This document shows positions 10,346-22,000 of a stretch of 64,000 nucleotides of DNA, one piece after another. Under the pieces are notes generated by a model. That model saw only the letters and a program-made list of their open reading frames with translations, was not told the DNA's origin and made no database searches. A program made the translations under genes and the position numbers. The stretch comes from Canna indica. Lineage: Eukaryota; Streptophyta; Magnoliopsida; Zingiberales; Cannaceae. Location: NCBI GenBank assembly GCA_034359265.1, contig CP136896.1:15221501-15285500 (forward strand). Reading direction: 5' to 3'. Positions within the stretch are counted from its first letter, which is position 1. Each line of letters starts with the position of its first letter.

Positions 10346-11864
10346 ATGTCTGGTCGTGGTTATCGACGCAAGAGAGCTTCGGAGTCTCCGATCGGTGAGA
10401 CTCCAGCACTTACTCATGCTGCTGATCCTCCTGTTGCTGATCCTCATGAGGATGATACTACCGAGGCTAGTACATCCAGACGCAGGCGGCCACACGGGCC
10501 GAACAGGTGGCAGCCTCCACCAGCCACAGAGTCACGTAGATTGATTAGCGTGATTGGGGAGCGGTAATATATCATGAATTATGAATCATTACAAATTCAT
10601 TATATCATAATATAATATTAAAATTTATTTTTGTTGTGCAGGTTCGAGCAAGAAGAAGTGCCGAGGAGCATTTCTTCTACTATTCGACGATACATGCACG
10701 GGGCATGGCCTACGTGGTCTCACGTGCCTAGCGAGCACGTCGACATGTTATGGCGCGAGTTTGAGGCACGTATTATTATTATTATTTTTTACATGCATGA
10801 TGATATATTAATATTGGTACTGATATTATTATTTTGCTGGCTCGCTATACATGGGCCGAGGACCAGAGGCCCTTTATTTACGCTGCCTGGGAGGCTATTT
10901 CCCGGGCAAGATACAACGGGCAGCTGGGGCAGGCTCGGTCCCAAGCGATGGCCCGAGCTGGGACCACTAACATCGCGGAGACTCGGGGATACGGCTCCGG
11001 TTGGATTACTCCGGATATATGGGACCAGCTCGTGGGGATATGGTCGACGGATCGATGGCAGGAGTTTTCTCGGAATGCGGCTAGAAATCGCATGTCGGGG
11101 GGGAGCAGCGCGTCACACCGACGGCTCTGTTGCATTTGCAGTGCACGCAAACCGTATGGTAAGTATATCTTTTAATTATATATTTTATTTGTTATTATGT
11201 GTACTAATTAATGTATTTGTTTTGTAAATGTAGACGACGGTGTCGGATGACGGGAGTGTCTAGCGACCCTCCCCGATGGCGGTGTTTGAGCGGACTCACC
11301 GTCGAGCACATGGGACGGGGGAGTACATCGACAACCGCGCTGCATACATTATGGTAATTATATATTTGTTTAAATTATTCATTATATATTTATAATTTAA
11401 GTTTTATGATAAATATTAAATAAAAAATCAAACTCGAGTAGGAGACCTACAGCCAGACGGTGGTGCAGCGCGGGGGTACCCCCGAGGACTTTGACGCAGC
11501 ATCGTGGGTCGGGGCCGCAGGTGGCTGGGACCATGGTCGCGTATATGGCTTCGCAGATAGTGGTCATGCGCGAGCCATGCTAGGGCCACTTGGGGCACCG
11601 ACCCCTCCGGTCGCTGGTGAGAGGCCGTCCACCTCTAGATCCAGTTATGATCATAGTAGCAGAATAAGGACTCTAGAGGAGACGGTCGCGCGTCAGAGTC
11701 AGATGATGGAGGAGATGCATGCTATGCTACGCAACATGTCAGGTCATCCCAAAGCAGGCATCTCTTCGGCATCATCTAATCCATCGTCCTCGAGTCAGTC
11801 CACGCCGGTGTACACTCAAGCACTCCAGACCCCGCCATATGATCCAGACCATCCTCCATCGTGA
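10346..11864 (+). pseudogene. Transposase_24-like (Ptta/En/Spm) second CACTA gene, broken
   Basis: Exon 1 (10346-10563) starts MSGRGYRRKRASESP. Exon 2 from 10642 reads FEQEEVPRSISSTIRRYM and WSHVPSEHVDMLW, typical of the plant Ptta/En/Spm family. A third block (about 10850-11158) has YTWAEDQ and WQEFSRNAARNRMSGG. A fourth (11232-11351) has PSPMAVFERTH. The last (about 11442-11864) has WVGAAGGWDHGRVYGF and the coiled-coil TLEETVARQSQMMEE. Breaks: the acceptor before block 3 is TTTTGCTG where copy E has TTTTGCAG; an extra G in the G-run near 11095-11103 shifts frame; CAG in copy E is TAG at 11261. The protein family is thought to assist CACTA transposition. Confidence 0.8.
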
Positions 11865-12149
11865 TCGTGAGATTTTTTGTTTGGATATTGAACTTGTTAC
11901 TGAGATATTGAACTTGTTTAACTTATTTTGTTTGGATATTGATACTTCAATTTTGCATTTGAATTGTTTTTATACTATCGTGGATAATTATCAATATAAA
12001 TATAATTGTTTTGATGTATATCTTGGTGTGTTTGTGATGTGTGAATGAATGTGTGTATGAGGGTATGGGTGTGTGAGTTATGTATCAGATAATGTATCAA
12101 TGTATCAATGGAAATTTGAAATTTTAATTTTTTTCGTTTCCAGATTCAC

Positions 12150-12491
12150 ATCATCAACAACGGCTTTCTCACGGCTGATGACCTACAACAACGGCTTAGC
12201 GACGGGGTTTTACTAACGGCGTTGCTACGGACTCAGCGGCCGTTGCTATTAATATTATCAGCAACGGCTCTGTGTCCGTTGCTGATAATATTTTTAGCGA
12301 CGGCCCGAGCGGCCGTTGCTGATAATGTTTTGAGCGACGGCCCGAGCGGCCGTTGCTAATCCATTGCTAAGTTATCAGCAACGCGACTTTCTATCACGGC
12401 TTTATTGCAACGGCGCGGCCGTTGCTGATGCTCTTCAGCAATGGCTCAGCAACGGCATCAGCCGTTGCTGATGCCCATTATTCTAGTAGTG
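12150..12491. repeat. 3' subterminal repeats of CACTA B
   Basis: Dense GCAACGGC/GCCGTTGC units with GCGACGGCCCGAGCGGCC variants, ending in the terminal TTCTAGTAGTG. The AT-rich 270 bp before it (11880-12130) hold only TG-rich simple sequence. Confidence 0.85.
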
Positions 12492-12494
12492 CAA

Positions 12495-12890
12495 GATCAT
12501 GTGGTAGGGACTGTGGACGTCGATGACTAGGTAATGCATGTCGATTATTTTTGCTTTCGATTAAGAGTCGAACATCGCCCTTAGTCATATGGAGCCTCCG
12601 ACATTGACTCACACCCCTGAGACACCCACCAAGTCTTTGTTGCAAGGTGAGAGCAAGGCCTCGATCAGCTGCATTTTCTCGAATGTGGAGTAGGAAAGGA
12701 TGTTGTCCGAGTTGTATTGATCCACCAAAACTTTCCTAACCATGAAATTTCCTGCGATTATTGAAATCACGATTGGGTCGTGTAGATTCTAAAATCAGAT
12801 TCATAGAATGATATTATCGGGGTTCTGACGGTAGGCCTCTGCGGGCGAGCGGCACTGTCAATTGTCATGATTGCTTGGAGGGATCTCTTC
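12495..12890 (-). pseudogene. Gypsy aspartic protease region, right half
   Basis: Minus-strand frames give AIDYIAGGFARADETSSARK, equivalent to the conserved I-x-x-I-x-GG-x-x-x-G pre-protease motif. ISFYESDF and then FMVRKVLVDQYNSDN follow, where the catalytic Asp segment (VDxGSSxD) is expected. VIDVHSPYHMIL runs into the CACTA insertion. Frame changes separate these pieces. The normal catalytic DxGS looks degraded to DQYNS. Confidence 0.72.
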
Positions 12891-13079
12891 CTAGCCGAAC
12901 TTGTTTCGTCTGCTCTCGCAAATCCACCAGCTATGTAGTCGATGGCTCCTCGGACCTCGTTACCTAGGAGATTGGCTCAGTCGCTGTCTTTCTGACCTTC
13001 GAGGTGGTCTGGGGGTGTCCGGCTTTGGCTTCACCATCGGTGGTCGCGACTCCTGCCTCAGCCACGTTCTCTTCCGAGG

Positions 13080-13900
13080 TTGACGTATCGGTCAAGCCAT
13101 CCAGCACATACTAGGTTCTCAAGTTGATCTCCTAGCACCATACATTCTTCTATACAGTGTTCATAGGTGTTGTGGAAAGCACACTTCTTGCTTTTATCGA
13201 CGTTGGGTGGTAGTTTCTACTTTTTGGAATTGACGGGGTGCTTGAGAAATTTTAGGTCGTAGATCTCGCAGAGGATGACTTCCTTCTTCGTGTTGAGGGG
13301 AGTGTATTTTTTGTATCCGGCATTTGGTCGGGGTGGCGACTTTGCTCTCTTACTGTTGTCCCGGTCTTGGCAGTCTCAATCTTCGCCTTTATTGTCCGGT
13401 TTCTTGAACTTCCTATCCTCGGTGGTGCCTTTGGCGATTTGCCTGTCGGCTTTCCTGACCTCTCTTAGAATTCTTCCATCTTTATATGGCATATGACATT
13501 TTATCGAAACTCGATCATGTCCTTTGGCTTTGTTAGGGAAATTTGGTCTGCAAAGTGCCTAGGCTTCAGTCCGTGCTTGATAGAGAACAGTTTGACGCAC
13601 GGTTCGAGGTTCGAGATCTCCATGGTTGTGGCTTGGAATCTCCTCAAGTAGTCACTTAGTGACTCATGTTACCCTTGCTTGATGTAATAGAGGGCGTCCT
13701 CGATCTTGGAGTAAATTCGTGACGAAGAGAATTGATTGGCGAAGGCTCGGAAGAGTTCCTAGAAGGTGTATGGACACTGGTGGAAGGGTAGAGAACCAGA
13801 GTAATGCAACATTTTCCTAGAAAATTGGAATGGCTCGGTAGGGGATAGAATCAGTTGTGCCGTGGAGGAGCATCATCGACCTGAACATCGTCAGGTGAGT
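13080..13900 (-). pseudogene. Gypsy gag, decayed
   Basis: Upstream part (about 13800-13480, minus): IYSKIEDALYYIKQG, SLSDYLRRFQATTMEISNL and LKPRHFADQISLTKPKDM, matching the retrotransposon gag core. Downstream part (about 13190-13083): CAFHNTYEHCIEECMVLGDQ then LENLVCAGWLDRYV, matching the C-x-FH...H-x4-C gag motif. An in-frame stop follows the KQG of the first part. The capsid-like product would be non-functional. Confidence 0.75.
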
Positions 13901-14410
13901 GGTTTGGTTCACCTGTGCCATCGTAGGGTTGGAGTGTGGTCGGCAATTTCAAATTGTCGGAAAGACAGACTACCATGATATGCTCGGGGGAGGGTCCCGA
14001 GTTGATGGTGGGAGGAGGAGTGGCCTCCGTGACCCTGGTGCCCTCTTCTCTAGGATAATGCGTGTAGGAGACCTCGTCTCAATAGGCGGGGGTCGGCCTC
14101 CCGGATCTTTCCAAGTGGTCGCCTTCATCACGTTCTGAGCGGTGTCACTCGTGCTCGATCGGGTGTTGTTTTGGGGACTGCGTCAGCGCCTCGACCTGGG
14201 TTGCTAATCATCAGTTCTCTACCTGAAGGTCGTTTATTACGTCCTAAGATTCTTCGAGTGAGAGGTTGGCAGATGTCGGAGTGTCACTCCTCATTGTTTT
14301 AGAGTCTCTAGGTAGCGGGGGAATGTCGCCACTAGGGTGTTACCTGCGTGCAGCAGTGTTTGTCTAACTCCGGGTACCAACCATTGCGGGGCAGGTAAGA
14401 TTTACTCGGT

Positions 14411-14426
14411 CCCACGGTGGGCGCCA
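14411..14426 (-). other. Gypsy primer-binding site (TGGCGCC type)
   Basis: Minus strand TGGCGCCCACCGTGGG sits two bases inside the LTR end (CA at 14430-14429). TGGCGCC is the start of the tRNA-Asp-type site common in plant Gypsy elements. Confidence 0.7.
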
Positions 14427-14428
14427 AT

Positions 14429-14828
14429 TGTTCTTGACTGTAGTCGAGGTGATGCGGTCCAGCGCGTTCTGGTCAGGTGTGATTCCACATGGGAGGGGAG
14501 GTTGCTACAAAAGACACTCCGACGCTCAAGTACGTTTGAGTTCCACATGAGGGAGTATCGTGTCTGCATCTAGTGCATGAGGGGTGTCAGACGATGATGT
14601 CGCCCGATAATCTCGTAGGGATGTTGCTCAAAATGGGTCGAAGTTGATCCCGGAGCTGTCAGGCTTGTATTTGTCGAATCCCTCGTAATTAATGAGGATG
14701 TAAATGTCCTTGTATGGCCGGATGGAGCCCCCAAGTAAGTCGTTTGGCTTGACTTGAGTCTGGTTCACGACTGTGGACGCTTCTAAGTCTAATCCGGTTG
14801 GGTTCAAAGTGCTAGTCCAATTCATTCA
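14429..14828 (-). repeat. Gypsy 5' LTR (about 400 bp)
   Basis: On the plus strand it starts TGTTCTTGACTG next to the primer site and plausibly ends at TTCATTCA (14828). No second copy is present in the window, so the outer boundary is a guess from the TG...CA rule. Confidence 0.55.
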
Positions 14829-16042
14829 TAATTTTTAATTTAAATTTAATTTTATAGACTTTGTGCAAAAATCTCTAATGTATTAGAGAGTTTGAAAATA
14901 TATTTTCTAGACTCTAAGATTTTTTTTTATCATTAAAAAAATTATAAATTAAAATTATTTTTAATATATATATATCAATTTTATGTCAACGCTGGTAAAA
15001 TGGGCATTCTCAATATTACATTCCGGGTTCCAAATTCGGTTTTGGGAAATCTATGTAATAAAATGCTTAAATGCATTAGTTAATTTAAACAATGAAGGAT
15101 GAAGTGCTTAAGGTTTAGAAATTATTATCCTTGTGCTTTGAGAACAATCCATCTAATTACATGCTGTGGAACATTCCACCACATGATTCTTCTGCAGAAG
15201 CTGCTCCAGTTAACATATGTAATATTTACAAGCAAGCACCTTTCCATATCTACGTGGTTGTGCTAAAAAAGCATTACAAAGCATTACAATATCAAGATTT
15301 CCTTTCGAAAGTGTCAGTGACAGTGTTGAGGATAGATATTGAATAAATACCAGATTAACAACTTAAGCTGATGAAACATTAGTTTTACCTAAATAACATA
15401 TTTAAACAAAAAAAAATAATCACATATTATTAAAATATTATAGTATGTTTGAGTTTAGGAATGTCAAGTCAACAACTTGAAACTATGAGTTGTTCAGGTA
15501 AAATACTAGCAGGCATAGGAGACGGATGTTGTTGACTAAGATTAGAGACGAAAGAGATGATGCATTTGGGAGAACTACAAGTTATTTATGGGTACTAACA
15601 TGTTGCAACACAGACGAACTGTACATACGTTGATAATATGAAAATATTCTTTGCAACACAGACAAAATTAGTTATTAAAATTGTGATAGAAAAACTGTGA
15701 ATGCGTTCATAATGTGAACATATGATTATGAACATATGTACGAGGGAAAACGACTCTGAGCTCATATCATAGACAAACACAAACGACAATTAATTTTCAT
15801 CATCTAAAAATAGAATCTATAAAACAAATTTATGATTTAGTAGCTGATCCAAACAGATGCACACTTTCCAAGATTATATTGCTTACATGGTGAATAGACT
15901 ACTGAATTATATCTTCAGATATTAGTAACTAAGCACACTTTTCAATCCCTATAACAGAGAATTGCTAGTATCAGTTATGTATTAAATGAACCAATCCAAC
16001 CAGAAGTATTACAGACCATTCTTCTAATTTGAAGTGCCTAGA
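14829..16042. other. AT-rich intergenic DNA 3' of the HESO1-like gene
   Basis: About 1.2 kb, mostly AT-rich, without a recognisable gene or repeat boundary. The part nearest 16042 probably contains the 3' UTR and polyadenylation region of the HESO1-like gene, which points left. Confidence 0.5.
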
Positions 16043-19000
16043 TCAAATATTTCTTCGAGTATGAGCCCATGAGCCAGGAAATATATGATTCTGCTGGTTA
16101 TACCGTGCACTATAGGGGTCAGATTGACTTGGGAACACCATTGGGTATTCATAGTGTGGTTGAGAATAAAATGGATGTTGCTGGCCATGTGACATGTAAC
16201 CAGACTGAAAACGAAAATCAGGATGCTGAGGGCGATAATATGGCCCATGTATTGGTTGTGGGGGAACAAAAATAATCGGACTGTATAGTACATTACCGAC
16301 TTGCGGCGCCACAAGATTAGGAAAAATATTTGGAGTATTGTGGAGATCATGGTCTACTTTCCTTCTGTGATCGTGCTTTGCCCTCTTGGTGGGTTGACAA
16401 TCTGGGGTCCCAAAACAGTCTACTTTCCTTTTATTGTTATACATGTACTCTGGTCTCTTTGAGTTGGGGATAACTGGAGCAGATGAATCAAGCGATGGGC
16501 TTCTCTTCTTACCTCGTATTAATTTATTGCTCGCACGGTTGTCATTTGGTGCTTTCAGCTCAATGGATCCAAATAAAAGTTCCTTTAACTTGGATGCTTC
16601 GATCTGAGCCACTGCAAAACTTGATAAATTACTAAGAGAACCTTGAATGCATTCATAGATCGTCTGCATCTCTTCTTTCCCAACTGATCTTGCAAAATTT
16701 TCAGAACTGTCCAGAAAATCTTCAACCTGGAAAAAGGGCAAACTAATACTTTCAAAGGTGCCCCTCTGTTAATATTGACATCTTCAAAAAATCACTAGTA
16801 TAAAACTTACATTCATGTTACCAATACCAGATTGCCAACTCTTGTAGATCCATGACCCTTCATAAATACTGGCACAGAGACCATCCTGCCATAAGTTCTC
16901 AACTGATGACAACTGCAACAGAAAAAGCAGATGGTATAAATCAACCAAAATCATGAATTAAACAAGGTCACAGTTATTAAGTGAAATATCCATGCGCACA
17001 ACACGATTTTTGTCATGCCAAAAAGCCCATGTTTGCATAAACTAAATGAAAATATCTGCTAACTTCTATTGTGAACATCAGTTCCCAAAACCCCCAGAAG
17101 AAATGAATGACCCATATATGGTCTTATTGAACAAAATTATGGATAGTGAATATTAAGTGAAATACATGAACCTTTAACTGGTCTAATTATTATTTAAACA
17201 TAACTGAACTGAACAATGAGCAAAAGAACAGAAAATGTAAGTCCACTGAGATATATGTTCAAACAACACATTTTTGACATGTCAATTATAGGAAATACTT
17301 CTAAGTGATCAAATTATCCCTACCTTCCATAACACAATCTGTACAAGAAAATAATTCAAGTTAGCTAATAGGAATAACACATTAACACTCAAATAAATGC
17401 ACAACTTGTTAGACTAAGGCATTGTAAAATTAGAATAGAATTTGTACAGGAACCAATTGCTTCTTAATTAAAAACAATACCTACACAAATAAGTTGATCA
17501 TAGTAATATTAATCCACACTAAAATAAATGCATTAACTCATTAGACTAAGGCATTGTAAAATTATCAAAGAAACATAAAAAAGTGATTCTTCCCGAAGTA
17601 ATTTACAGTATCTGAGTGAAACAGAATTCCTCGGAGAAAGAACTTAGAGAAGTTAGAATATAAATAAATGATAAGAACTACTGAACATCGTACGAAAAGA
17701 ATCTTATGTTTTGTTTATTAACACAGGAGTCTTACAAGTCCACATTCTGGGTCTTTTCCAACAAAGCATTAATGGAAGCTTGAATTACATTTGGTTTAAC
17801 TCAATTGAAGCATATATCAATTTAATATTGGTTCTAGGACCAATAGTTCTAGAGATCAACTTGGCTCATTCAAATTGTTTCTCATCAAGTAAATCTAAGA
17901 AAGATAAATAGATGCTTATATGGATATTTCGAATGTGAGTATTGTTATATAAACTTGGCACATGAGTAAGGATAATCTGGTTTAGTATCATTGTGAAGCT
18001 TTCTCAAGTGAAAAGCCACACACAGGATATGACATAAGGTCAGTAGTTTGAATCTTTTGGTGTTATTCTATGATTAGTTTTAGGGGCACAAGTTGAGTAA
18101 AGCTTTCTCAAGTGCCGCACAACTATGTTGTTTCCCAAGAGTAACTTTGTATCTTAGGCTCAGCAAGTACCCAATAACCATATTTTGGCACAACGGTCTT
18201 TGCAACATTTAAACTTGTTAAAGTCCCACATTGGTTAAAAATATAGCCAAATAGCCTTTAAATAATTTGGACAATCCTCTCCTCATGAGCTAGCTTTTGA
18301 GGTGAGTTAGGCCCATTAATTTCTTAACGTGGTATCAGAGCCAAGTTGTGTGGTTGATATTGTGCCACCCGCAGATGTCCAATCCTACAAAATTCCACGC
18401 TCCATGTCCAATCTTGGGCGTGAGAGAGGTGTGTTAAAGTCTCACATTGGTTAAAAATATGGCCAAGTAGCCTTTAAATAGTTTGAGCAATCCTCTCATG
18501 AGCTAGCTTTTGGGGTGAGTTAGACCCACTAATTTCTTAACAAAACCATCATAGTAAAGAGCAACAATCTTGCACAAATCATTCAATAAATGCAACCACT
18601 GACCAAATCTTAAATGGTTTTGTGGTGGTATTGAATTGCATTAAAAATGAGCGTATGTTCCCATTTGATTGTTAATTCAATGCTTTACTTCACTTAACAG
18701 TTCCTTTAATGTTCAGTTTTTTTAGTACGATGTTTTTTTGTATAATTGAAAGATAGACATACCTTACTCAACAAAGCCAAAAACAATTCAGCTATAGATT
18801 CTTGATTTCTTTTACCATAATGCTTGAATCCAGTAACATTGCTTGTTATACTTGAGATATCTGTTCCATCTGTAGAGAAATTTTATTGATTTAGATCCTA
18901 AAAGAGTACTCAAAAGAACACATGTAATAACAATAGAACAATTTTAGCTAAATGAAGAGAGAGAGCATATAGCTCAAGTTGCTACTGAAACAACAAGAGC

Positions 19001-22000
19001 TAAGAAATTGTCATTTTCCTTCATAGATATCCATTTAGTGTCATATAGAACTACAAGGGTGACTTGCATCACATAAATCAAGAGTATGTTAAATATCACT
19101 TTGAACTCCACTAAGTGTTAAGTATCACTTTGATGATCAAATTTGAAGTCTAAAACCTTGCTTAAAACTAGAAAACATCATACTTGATGAAAAATATCCA
19201 TATCCATAAAGTTATTGTCCCTACCTAAGTCAAGCATCATTAGCTGGCATGGCCAAGCTACTGTCCCTACCTAAGGTCAATTATTTCTCTTCCTTTCCTC
19301 TCCCTCCACCTCTTTTCTCATGTCTCTCCTCTCTCTAACCTCTCTTCCACTAGATCATCTTTTTTCCAACCTTACATCTACCACTGCCCTTCACCACCAC
19401 CACTCATGTATGACTGAGATCCCGCTGCAGCCATATGAAAGTCCAACTGCATTTGATCTACCCTTTTCTTTAGCTTGACCCAAATCCAATCTGCTCCAAA
19501 TACAGTCAGGTTTTTATTTTTGAACTTGGATTCAGGTTGTAAAACTACAATCTGAAAATTTCAGATGTTGGAGTGGGTCAAAACAGAACCCAACAATACA
19601 ATCCATCTGCACCCCCTACCCCTTTTATAACGCAGGAAGAATTAAACTGGTAATAGAAGCTGAAAACCTACAGTCTCCCATTATGTACTAGATTCATCAT
19701 TGCAAGCATATACATGAAGTCATAGAAACATAGTAACATATGCACATATCACCAAGTAGCTTACAAATAAATCTAAAAGGTCAATACCTTTTAACAGTGC
19801 ACAAAAAGGAGGAAGTATAGGGGGGTTTCGGGTCTGTGCTGCAAAAATAATACATATGAAAATATATATCAGGGTGTACAGTCTTGATCATAAAATTAAA
19901 GTCACAATGGTGCACAACAAACAAGCATCAAAGTGTCAAACCAACACCACAGTGATGATTGCCTCACTACTTTACCACTAGGGATGTCAACGGGGCGGGT
20001 TCGGGGCGGATAGTGCCACACCCGCACCCGCACCCGTTTACTAAACTCGTCTCCCGTACCCGCACCCGCACCCACGATGGATATCCATCACCCGCACCCT
20101 CGCGGGTAATTGATACCCGCGGATATCTGCGGATACCCATTTAATATATGACAAGAATTTTTATTTTATTATAATAGTATACCACCAATGATTCTCATTT
20201 CATCACTATTAATAACTTGGTTGAGAAATATTAATCCATAAAATAAACTACGTAACAATTAAATTCTAAATCATAAAATTATCTTAAGAAATATCAATAA
20301 TCATTTACGCAACATTATATTTAAAACCAAAATTAAATTTAAAATCAAGGTACTTTCAATTAAAATTGGAAATTGATATCCCTAAAAATATATTATATTT
20401 AGATTTATTCTTCAATTTTCCATTAAATATTAATATATAAAATTTTAAATTTAATTTTTCATATATATTGGCGGGTAGCGGGTATCCGTGGGTGTGGATA
20501 GTATAGTATCCATACCCGTACCCGTTTATTAAATGGGTAAAAATTTATACCCGTACCCGTACCCGTGGGTATAATATGTTTACCATACCCGACCCGTGTC
20601 GGGTAAATATCCGCGGGTATCCACGGGTACGGATAATATTGCCATCCCTATTTACCACATTACTTTACCATTCAAATATAAGTTCAATTATATGAGCATG
20701 TCGGTATAAATATGAACAATATGGCCTACAGTGCCAATGGTCAGCTAGCACAGACATGGGACGTGCACTATTTGCTTAATATTCTGAAATGACTATAAGA
20801 CAAAGTCATGCAATAGACATAATAGTAATATAAATATTCTATATGTGTCTATTCCAAAAATAAGTGATGCACTTAGTTGCTATATTTATATTCTCCCAGA
20901 ATACTATATTGGCAATTCAGTTATGAGCCCCTTCTCTTTCTTTCATTTTTTCCCCATTTAATCATCAAAAGATGGCATTTCAATTAGGGTAGTAGTAATT
21001 GTTTTTTTGTGTGTTCTTTTTCTTTCCTTTTTTGGGTAAGAAATTGGTCGGTATGGTATGGACAAGTTTCAAGGCCAATTTTAAACTCTAGTTCTAGTAG
21101 TATAGCATGTAAAATTCTGACATTAGAGTAATAACCAGTGTAGCAAGTAACAGTATATTCTGCTATTTTAGCATTGCCTTAAATTGGATTATCCATATAG
21201 CCACAATATTTACATGGATGCTTGTCAAGTTATATATCACTAAAAGGGACAGATTGTTCAACGCTACATATATATTGACAGATAAGAGACTACCCATGTA
21301 GACCTCTTCATACTATTAAGCCAATCGACAAAGTGGCTTCATCATGTTATATTCATTGATATGATCCACATCATGGTTATCAAAATCGCGAGTCAACTTG
21401 TAAACTCGGACGATTTTACAATCCCAGGTATCAAAATCGAGTTGACTCGCACCTAAACTCGTTTCTGGGTAAACTCGGGATAAACTCGCATAAACTCGGT
21501 CAAACTCGTGAGTAAACTCGGGTGAACTTGTTTCGATGATAATTAATATGGATTGAACTTGTACTTTTATATTTTATCTTTGAGTCATTGTGTGTGCTTT
21601 ATTATGGACTTAGTATGCTTCATTATGTACGGATTAGACTTATACTCTTATATTTTATTTTTATGTGTGCTTTATTATGGAGTTGAATTGCTTAATTATG
21701 AACTTCAAGTTATATTTTTGTAGCATAATATTTTTTTAATATCATTACCTCTCACGAGTTTACGAGTCGAGTTTACGGAGGCTCCACGAGTTTACTTAAA
21801 CTCTCGAGTTTAACAACCTTGATCCACATCTTTTTCATTGTTAATGGCTCATGAAATCCAGTGTCCAAATCTCTTTAAGGGCAATGAATATTTCTAATGT
21901 CATGCAGCTTTTTAAGCAGCGAAGTTTTGCTATGAACTTAACCTCCATTCATTTATCTTGATTCATTTGCACCCCTCCAGACCAACATCACTAATCTATT

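Larger units (their letters stand above)
8800..12491 (+). mobile_element. CACTA transposon B, complete, 3692 bp, TSD CAA
   Basis: Left terminus CACTACTAGAAACTTGG at 8800 and right terminus TTCTAGTAGTG ending at 12491 are inverted repeats, flanked by identical CAA at 8797-8799 and 12492-12494. Subterminal GCAACGGC/GCCGTTGC arrays occupy both ends (8820-9105 and 12150-12491). Inside, in order, are a TATA box, a GC-rich leader with a CTTGTTCAG/GTATG splice-donor-like site, a 26-bp minisatellite, the acidic tail of a TNP2 transposase whose body is deleted, and a broken Transposase_24-like gene. It is non-autonomous. It landed in the Gypsy protease. Confidence 0.95.
8335..14828 (-). mobile_element. 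Gypsy (Ty3) retrotransposon remnant, split by CACTA B
   Basis: Reading leftward from 14828 there is an LTR (14828-14429), a TGGCGCC primer site, gag (about 13900-13080), protease (about 12880-12495 continuing at 8796-8510) and then loss of similarity before reverse transcriptase. CACTA B (8800-12491, TSD CAA) cuts it in the protease C-terminus. Stops and frameshifts are common, so it is inactive. The TGGCGCC primer site and gag/protease style suggest the Tat/Athila side of Gypsy; this is inference. Confidence 0.78.

Noticed and set aside
10631..11227. 198-codon frame read as one exon
   Set aside because: It reads through an intron between Transposase_24 exons; only its first part and a frame-shifted end match the family.
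12901..14138. Plus-strand frames of 60-79 codons
   Set aside because: The minus strand of this stretch carries recognisable Gypsy gag and protease, so these are antisense frames.
16069..16275. 68-codon plus-strand frame
   Set aside because: Antisense to the last HESO1-like exon, which has clear family similarity and splice sites.
18330..18342. TGGTATCAGAGCC as part of a tRNA gene
   Set aside because: Only the primer-site complement is present, directly after a TRIM repeat; no cloverleaf surrounds it.
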